Shown: positions 57,901 through 64,000 of the stretch, in pieces | How positions within the stretch are numbered: position 1 is the stretch's first letter | How the letters are laid out: the number at the start of each line of letters is the position of its first letter | Assembly: GCA_023853785.1 (NCBI GenBank) | Contig: JAJIRX010000783.1 | Location: forward strand, 248,001 to 312,000 | Direction of reading: 5' to 3' | Length of the DNA stretch: 64,000 bases | Source: Psilocybe azurescens | Taxonomy: Eukaryota; Basidiomycota; Agaricomycetes; Agaricales; Agrocybaceae | The notes under the pieces: model-generated | The model's input: only the letters and a program-made list of their open reading frames with translations | What the model was told of the DNA's origin: nothing | Databases searched by the model: none | Position numbers and translations under genes: made by a program

Positions 57901-60111
57901 GAGGGTGAGGATGCCGATGAAGAAGATGAAAATGACGATAATGAAGATGACTACCATGACAACGACGAAGAGGAGGACGACGACGATGAAGATGCGAGAG
58001 AAGGAGGCGATGAGGCTGGTGTGTATGACCTCAAACGCGAAACAAACCAGTGGCGGCAGCAAGGAAGGAAAGCAAAACAGAAACTTCTTGAAGCTCAACT
58101 GGAGGACCAGCGTTTACGTGCACTAGAACGCGAGCGGGAGTTGGAGGCGGAGAAGAAGCAGAAGGAGTTGGAGGAGAAAGAGGCGGAGGTCAGACGGAAG
58201 GAGGAAGAGATGAGGAGGAAGGAAGAGGAGGCGGAGCAGAAGAAGAAAGACGATGAGAAGAAAGAGCAGGAGAGGGTGCGGATAGAGGAGGAGCTGAAGA
58301 GGCAGGCGGAGGAGGCGAAACGGAAGGAGGCGGACGTTCAACGCTTGGCGGAGGAGGCTCGCAAGCTGCGGGAGGAGACCGTTCGCAAGGCCAAAGAAGC
58401 GAAGAAGAAGGAAGCGGATTTGAAGAAGAAGGAGCAGCAGACGAAGAAGAAGGAGCAAGAGTTGAAGGAGGAAGCCGAGCAAACCAGGCGGCTGCGAGAG
58501 GAGGCTGAGTCGGCTGCGCGCGAGGCAAAGGATAAGCAAGAGAAACTCCGGCTGTTGGAGGAAGAAACAGCGAGGAAGGAGAAAGAGGTTCAAGAGCGGG
58601 AGAAAGCATTGGCGCTTCGCGAGGAGGATTTCAAGCGTCGCGAGGAAGAGGCGCGACTGAAAGAAGAGGCGCGATTGAAGGAAGAGGCGCGATTGAAGGA
58701 AGAGGCGCGATTGAAGGAAGAGGAAGTGACACGGAAGGAGGAAGAAGCGAGATTGAAGGAGGATGCAACGTTTAAGAAGCAGCAGCAGATGAGGGACGAG
58801 GAACGGAGGAGGCAGAGGGATGAGGAAAGACGGAAAGAGCTGCTGAGAACCGAGGAAGAGAAGAATGCGAGGATCAGAGAGGAGGAGGAGGCCAAACGAG
58901 AAGAGGCCAAACGAGAGGAGGCCAAACGAGAGGAGGTCAAACGAGAGAAGGCCAAAAGAGAGCAGGCCAAGCAAGAGGAGGCCAAACAAGAGGAGGCCAA
59001 ACGAGAGGAGGACAAGCGAGAGGAGGCCAAGCGAAAGGAGGCTCTCAAGAATGAGGAGGCCAGGAAGGCTGCGCTATCCAATAAACGCCTGGAAGAGGAG
59101 CAGAAGCGCCAGAAAGCGGAAGCTGAACGGCGGAGGCAGGAATTCTTCGACGACGACCTTACCAGCTTTGCCATTAGCGGCATCGATGGCAGCGTTATCG
59201 AACAGCAGGCCTACATCCTCCAGCAAGCCAAGTACCAACAACGAGCTGAGAAAATTCTATCCAGCCGTGCTGAAGAGAGGAAACGGAACGACAGCCTCGG
59301 TAACGATGAGGCATGGACACCGCAATTTATGCCTTCTTCTTCACCCGGCGGGTCCTCTGGTATTCCAAGGTCTTCTTCAAAGCCAAACGGGTCTTCAAAT
59401 GTGGATAGAGGTAGCACCACCTCCAACTCGGCCCGTAGTGCCACTGGATCGGCATGGACAACGTCCACCGGGAAATCTTTCTCGGCTGCGTCTCCAGCAT
59501 CAGCCCGCTCACCGACTGGAGCTATGCCCACAGGGAAACCTAGGACCGGTTCCGTCAGCTCTGGAACATATCCAACTGCTTCCTCTCCCCACGCTGGGTC
59601 ATTCTCAGAAGCTGACCACGCACGTCGTCAAGCCGAGTTCGCGAACGAGCAACAGGAGAGATTCCGCCTTGAACAGGAGAAGTTGGAAGCACAGCGCCAA
59701 CTGAAATCGGCCGGGAAACCTTTGTCTAAACCGGAGGCACAAAAAGTTCTTGAAAATCACGAAAGGCTCTGGAGTCATCTGGCCGCGGTTGAGATTACTG
59801 GTTTGACTTGGGCTGATTTTCCCTGGCCGATGTGGAGAGTACCGTCTAGTCCAGATGATATTTCGGCAGCACTTATTAGCTCCTATGTCCACTCACCCTT
59901 GTGGAATAAGACGAAAACGCCCAAAGATCGTGTCAAGGAGCATATCAAAAAGTGGCATCCGGACCGTTTCGAGACCAACCACCTATCTCGAGTGGTGGAG
60001 AGTGAGAAGGAGAAAGTGAAGCAGGGGGCGGGGAATGTCACGAGATACCTCAACGATCTTTTGAAGAAGGAGAATGAGAACAGTAGTAGCGTTAACATAT
60101 TCGGTGATTGA
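54933..60111 (+). CDS. Large coiled-coil protein with C-terminal NFKBIL1/J-like WHPDRF domain
   Basis: Three exons: 54933-55238, 55297-57317, 57386-60111; about 1,684 residues. The N-terminus (MPAVSQHVLSSISSF) leads into a charged helix. A long Ser/Pro/Arg-rich disordered part follows with SH3-type prolines, an RERERD repeat (56844-56951) and an acidic run near residues 915-970. Next is a roughly 370-residue Glu/Lys coiled coil with internal repeats, and then the end domain. That domain reads LWSHLAAVEITGLTWADFPWPM, then VKEHIKKWHPDRFETNHLSRVV and GNVTRYLNDLLKK. The H-P-D within KKWHPDRF resembles the J-domain tripeptide, and the whole resembles the C-terminus of NFKBIL1. Function is unknown; an Hsp70 partner or RNA-processing factor is possible. 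Two frame breaks: AAAA at about 56748 (one A missing, EEQNAES becomes EEQKRREREHLDN) and near 57060 (one base missing). An extra 5' exon is possible. Confidence 0.7.
56844..56951 (+). repeat. 36-bp in-gene tandem repeat (Arg/Glu/Asp)
   Basis: Units start at 56844, 56880 and 56916 (TGCTCAACGCGAACGGGAT core, exact 36-bp period). They encode 12 residues each, of the form DAQRERDRERER. Other frames give Asn-rich or Leu-rich nonsense, which helps fix the real frame. Confidence 0.8.
58645..58716 (+). repeat. 18-bp in-gene tandem repeat (EEARLK)
   Basis: Four units of GAAGAGGCGCGATTGAAG at 58645, 58663, 58681 and 58699, with one or two changes in the first. Each adds six residues to the coiled coil. 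Confidence 0.85.
58888..59040 (+). repeat. 15-bp in-gene tandem repeat (EAKRE)
   Basis: About ten units of GAGGCCAAACGAGAG, with substitutions that give V, K, Q or D variants. Each encodes five residues. Because five does not fit a heptad, this part may be a single charged alpha helix rather than a dimeric coil. Confidence 0.8.
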
Positions 60112-62182
60112 GGGAAGGAGTTTGGGTCTGGCGCCTTGTATGATTGTACTCACCTCATTTCTTTCTATGTAGCTTGTCATCATGTACGATACCCATCTAA
60201 CCAATGTATGAATAACCCCCAAGGAATATATATCATATGTACTTATCCATTTGCAGTTTTCTTGCAGGTCGCTGGTTTCTTGCAGTCTGATAGCCACTCT
60301 CTGTGGCTGATAACAGGTCGATCGGTGTTGGGCATAGACCACATATGCCATCTCAGACATCAACAACATTACCTTCATCCCAGGCCATCGGCTCTTCGGA
60401 TCTAGAGATTGTGCCGACCACAGAGCAGAATCAAGGCCCTTGCACTGCTAGAGATGACGAGGCAATTCGAAAAAGCTCGCAGAATGGTATGGCCTGTCGT
60501 TCGCTGCATTGTAAATCAGATAAAGGTGTGGTGCAACCCTGGGTTTTGACCCCTATTTTCCAACGCACACAGACTCATTCTGGCATCGAGTGTTTGGATT
60601 AATCAATCAAGGAAACGACGCCGGATGGTAGACTCTTGACAGGTTGGTGGCAAGGGCATTCTTAGTTTGGACACTGCGGGGTGTCTCACTGGGCTTCCTC
60701 TGCTTAATAAGATCCAACTTATTTTAGAGTAAATCGTTCGTGTGCTCGCAGTGTTCTATGAGTACAGTCACGGTCGACAACTCCTTGGAACTATTTTGTT
60801 CTCAGATGCGTAGGCGGCAGGATAAACTCTGGCGGGATCCCGGTGATCCTTTTTCGGGACTTCGCGATTCGAAAATAATTCGTGTTCCTGGTTCCAGCGT
60901 CAGAAATTTAAGAAGGCTAGGAAATCAGAAAAATGGATGCGATTGTCAAGCTAGTGTGCGCTAGATAGGCTTTTGTGGTCATTAATATCTCGGAACCACT
61001 TTCCGAGCGTTGTAAGAGGGTCAAACGACACAGATCGCATGACTTTTTGCATCTGATCGGTACACACAAAGTTGAATTGGGCGTGAAATTTCGGCTTGAT
61101 TTCGTCCAAAGACTGGGAGCTGTATAGTATTCTGCGAATGATGAAACGGACTGGCTTCATTAGAGTATTGTTGATGAATGTCAGTTACGTACCTTCCAGA
61201 TGGCCAAAGTACTAGCATGTTCATGCGATGGGGATATAGATCACAAGAGACAAACTATCTCAATCAAGCTAGGCGGCCAGTGACAGAAGCGACAAAGAGA
61301 AGCAGAGAACCTCGGACCCACAATCAGAGTTTGACAGACTCGGAATGTCGGAAACTTCTATCCTGTATTAGTTGTGTGTTCTGGTTCATGTGCTCATTCC
61401 AGGATAATGGACACTCATTGATACGCAAGCAGTGCTCATTGGGAGTGTTCCACGGATCCACTATTTACATACTAGTACAGTAGTCCCCCATTCCGTAGTC
61501 ATTTCGAATGGACTCACGCCAACTTTAGATTTTGTTGGCAGATGCAATCTCCAGGTGCAAAATTATATGCATGGTGCTGGTTTTAGCCTAAATTATCGTG
61601 ATCTCACTGTAGCAGAGTACTTTATGGAGACCCTGCTCTCGCGGCATCAAACATAATGTGGACATTCATTTCGTACATATCAATTTGAAACTCCAAAAAT
61701 CACACTTTGACTTTGAAAAGATAATTGAATATTCGTACACTCGCAGTTTTGACCTATCGATATGGGCGCTAATTTAAAAACCATTGAGCAGGACCACTCA
61801 GGTTGGTCGTTGCACTCAGGGAACCGTGACTCGGGCGGCACTGATGCAATACTATGTCGAACATTTGACTCTTCATGTCTCTTCGAGAAGGAGAAGCGGC
61901 ATTGGAAGGCAACAGTGTCCAATCTTTTGATTCTCATGGTGGGTATACTGCCAAGATCGAATGGCTTACAAATGACCGATGATGCATATACGTCGGTCCT
62001 CCATAAAGGCTGGGACCAGGACCGTGGAAATTTTACCCATTAAGGCAGTACCGCTTTCTGTCATACCGCATCATGTCATCTTACCGTGTTCAACAACCGT
62101 CCTTGTCTCGCTTGAAGCTTCACTCATATAATACGATGTCATTCTACCGACCACATGAAGCCAAGAGGAATTGGTTGAGACC
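60112..62182. other. Intergenic region, 2.1 kb
   Basis: Between two plus-strand genes. Frames at 60303-60602, 61178-61483 and 61762-62043 (plus) start with ATG but show no domain, no splice pattern and no compositional signal, so no gene is called. Confidence 0.4.
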
Positions 62183-62189
62183 TATAAAA
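62183..62189 (+). promoter_or_regulatory. TATA box of the aldo-keto reductase gene
   Basis: TATAAAA about 96 nt before the start codon at 62285, followed by a C/T-rich leader (62220-62280). Confidence 0.6.
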
Positions 62190-62284
62190 TGAACACTCTT
62201 CGAATCTCTGAGTCCATATCCAAGCAACCTTCATACTAACAGCTTTCAAGTTTCCTCTGTCTTCTAACACCAAAACAGTCAATC

Positions 62285-63803
62285 ATGGAGTCTGCAAAAT
62301 CTCTCTTCGTTCCACCTCCAGTGCCTCCGACCGGTCTTGGTCGCTATCGCGTTCTTTCTTCCACTGCGGGAGTTCATGTCTCGCCTCTCCAGCTCGGTGC
62401 GATGAGCATCGGAGATAAATGGGACGAACTCGGCATGGGAAGCATGGACAAAGCGTCCAGCTTCAAGCTCCTCGACGCATTTTTTGAAAACGGGGGAACT
62501 TCATTGACACTGCTAATTTCTAGTGAGTTTTACTTGGTGAAGAAATTATACTAGACCTCGACTGATGGTTGTACTCTTATAGTCAAGACGAGACCTCCGA
62601 GATGTTCATTGGCGAGTGGGCAGAGACGCGAAACATTCGAGACCAGCTCTTTATTGCTACAAAGGTGAGGCAATAGAATGTCCCTTAGACTGAACGCATG
62701 TTAAACGGTAAATTCATCTAGTATTCCAACAACACAAAGAATAGAACCGGTGCTATCAAACAAGCCGCGTTATACTCTGGGAATAGTGCGAAATCGATGC
62801 ACATCTCAATCGAGGCGTCTCTCAAGAAACTGCGAACATCATACATCGATCTGTTTTATATCCACTTCTGGGATTGGGATACCAGCATCGAGGAAGTGAT
62901 GAAGTCGTTACATACGCTTATCTTGCAAGGGAAGGTGTTATACCTCGTACGTGCTGCATTCGCTTTTCGAATTGGATCGGTGCACTGATCTCTCAATTTC
63001 CAGGGCATCTCCAATACGCCTGCTTGGATCGTCTCCAAAGCCAATCAGTATGCCCGGGATCATGGGCTCACACCCTTCGTGATATACCAGGGCTACTGGA
63101 ACATCATGGACCGCTCTTTTGAGAGAGAAATTATCCCAATGGCTCGCTCCGAAGGTAGCTACACGATTGGCTAAAAATAAGTTCAAGGCCGCTCATTGAT
63201 ATATTTGCTGCTGTTCACCTAGGAATGGCGCTAGCGCCCTATGGTGTACTCGGCGGAGGCAAGATTCGGACAGACGAAGAGGAAGAAAGGCGCCGAGCGA
63301 ATGGGGAACACGGAAGGACTGTGTTCGATCCTAATTGGGAACGCACAGATCGAGAGAAGGCGATTTGCAGAGCGCTTGAGAAAGTTGCGGCTGAGGTTGG
63401 GGCGAAGAGCATCACCTCAGGTAAGCTCCATACGCGAATCCGACGGACATTGGACACTGATGTATGCGGCGTTGATCATAGTGGCTATTGCGTATGTGAT
63501 GCAGAAAACTGTTTACGTCTTCCCTATTATTGGTGGGGAGGAAGGTCGAGCACCTGCTCGCAAACGTGGAGGCTTTGGACATTTCCTTGACGAAGGAGCA
63601 AATCCAATACTTGGAGAGTGTTTCTTCCCTTGATCCTGGATACCCTAATTGGTTGATCGTATGTTGCCCCACTTCTACAGATTCAAATAATATCTAACGC
63701 GTTTTTTCTCTAGGGTGATGGAACTGGACGGAGTGTAATGTTACAGGCGTTTTTCATTACCGAACCCATGCCGACTGCCGAGCCACTCCGTCCGTCCCAT
63801 TGA
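62285..63803 (+). CDS. Aldo-keto reductase (aryl-alcohol dehydrogenase/norsolorinic acid reductase type)
   Basis: Seven exons: 62285-62522, 62583-62664, 62722-62946, 63004-63154, 63223-63420, 63482-63658, 63714-63803; about 386 residues. Family marks: [34 protein letters not shown] with the catalytic Asp and Tyr of the tetrad, [15 protein letters not shown] with the conserved His, [35 protein letters not shown], and [18 protein letters not shown] at the NADPH pocket. Such AKR9-type enzymes reduce aryl aldehydes with NADPH and in wood or litter fungi act in lignin-derived aromatic metabolism; relatives sit in polyketide pathways. No cluster partner is visible before the window ends. Two frame breaks in homopolymers: 62492-62496 (five G, one missing; restores [10 protein letters not shown]) and 63535-63538 (four G, one too many; restores GGRKVEHL). 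Confidence 0.9.
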
Positions 63804-64000
63804 CGTCGATAATGGATGGATAGACATCTTTCAATATGTAGTCGCACTTGAACGAATATTTCTTATCTCAATTTGCACCAATATATATTCTTTATCTCTA
63901 GAAGCAATCGAAGGAACAAAATGAACATTGCTACTCTTCAAGCCTATGAACAGTGCGACCAGAGTTGCCAAATCCCGGGGCACGTCTGCTATTGGTATCA
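63804..64000. other. 3' flank of the aldo-keto reductase gene
   Basis: 197 bases to the window edge, AT-rich, no gene seen. Confidence 0.3.

Noticed and set aside
58123..58989. 288-codon Leu-rich frame on the minus strand, looking like a membrane protein
   Set aside because: It is the reverse complement of GAG/AAG-rich coiled-coil codons (CTC, CTT, CTG). The plus-strand gene around it is coherent across 2.7 kb.
61762..62043. 93-codon plus-strand frame before the aldo-keto reductase
   Set aside because: No homology recognised, and it ends inside the reductase promoter region. A chance frame is as likely.

Overview
The window reads as nuclear DNA of a filamentous basidiomycete, most likely a mushroom-forming Agaricomycete. 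The coding regions are split by many short GT-AG introns, mostly 45-70 nt with donors such as GTGAGT, GTGCGT or GTACGT. The gene families are fungal, and one of them (a DUF6533-type membrane protein) is typical of mushroom genomes. There are no operons, no bacterial signals, no rRNA, no convincing tRNA and no CRISPR array. Genes lie on both strands with 0.3-3.4 kb between them.

Layout, left to right. 0.5-4.9 kb: three minus-strand copies of one F-box/leucine-rich-repeat family in different states of decay. The first abuts the 3' end of an RNase III-like (possibly mL44) gene. 5.2-6.7 kb: unrecognised Ser/Pro-rich protein. 7.0-8.8 kb (-): standalone glutamine-synthetase-like (FluG C-terminal type) enzyme. 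9.3-12.1 kb: bestrophin-like anion channel with about 16 exons. 14.0-15.3 kb (-): UBL3-type ubiquitin-fold protein ending in a CaaX box. 18.3-20.6 kb: secreted, probably GPI-anchored protein. 21.4-23.0 kb: serine beta-lactamase-fold protein. 23.6-25.0 kb (-): six-hairpin glycosidase (GH88/GH105-like). 25.0-28.1 kb: AT-rich, gene-poor. 28.1-29.1 kb: DUF1275 membrane protein. 29.7-31.5 kb (-): Dcr2-type metallophosphoesterase. 32.9-34.8 kb: DUF6533 membrane protein. 35.2-37.7 kb: fimbrin. 39.6-41.7 kb: a second, diverged bestrophin-like channel. 42.2-44.6 kb (-): unrecognised protein. 45.26-45.44 kb: a pogo/Fot1-like MITE. 47.1-51.5 kb (-): very large Gln/Ala/Ser-rich protein. 51.6-54.9 kb: non-coding with diverged repeats. 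54.9-60.1 kb: about 1,680-residue charged coiled-coil protein ending in an NFKBIL1/J-like WHPDRF domain. 62.3-63.8 kb: aldo-keto reductase.

The genes do not form one pathway. This is an ordinary mixed neighbourhood of housekeeping (fimbrin, phosphoesterase, glutamine synthetase-like, UBL3) and lifestyle genes (glycosidase, beta-lactamase-like, aldo-keto reductase, GPI protein). The notable links are two bestrophin paralogues about 27 kb apart on one strand and the decaying F-box cluster.

A warning for any user: at least ten otherwise well-conserved reading frames are broken by apparent single-base gains or losses, most in short homopolymers (for example 8088-8091, 24099-24101, 41178-41180, 62492-62496, 63535-63538). 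Fimbrin, the first bestrophin, the DUF1275 gene and the GPI protein read through many exons cleanly. The simplest explanation is uncorrected consensus indels rather than wholesale pseudogenisation. I therefore annotate these genes as CDS and mark the breaks. Exon edges are read by eye and may be off by a base or two. I found no clearly new molecular system. The best leads are a possible 3-nt microexon, the paired channels, and the diverged repeats at 53-54 kb.
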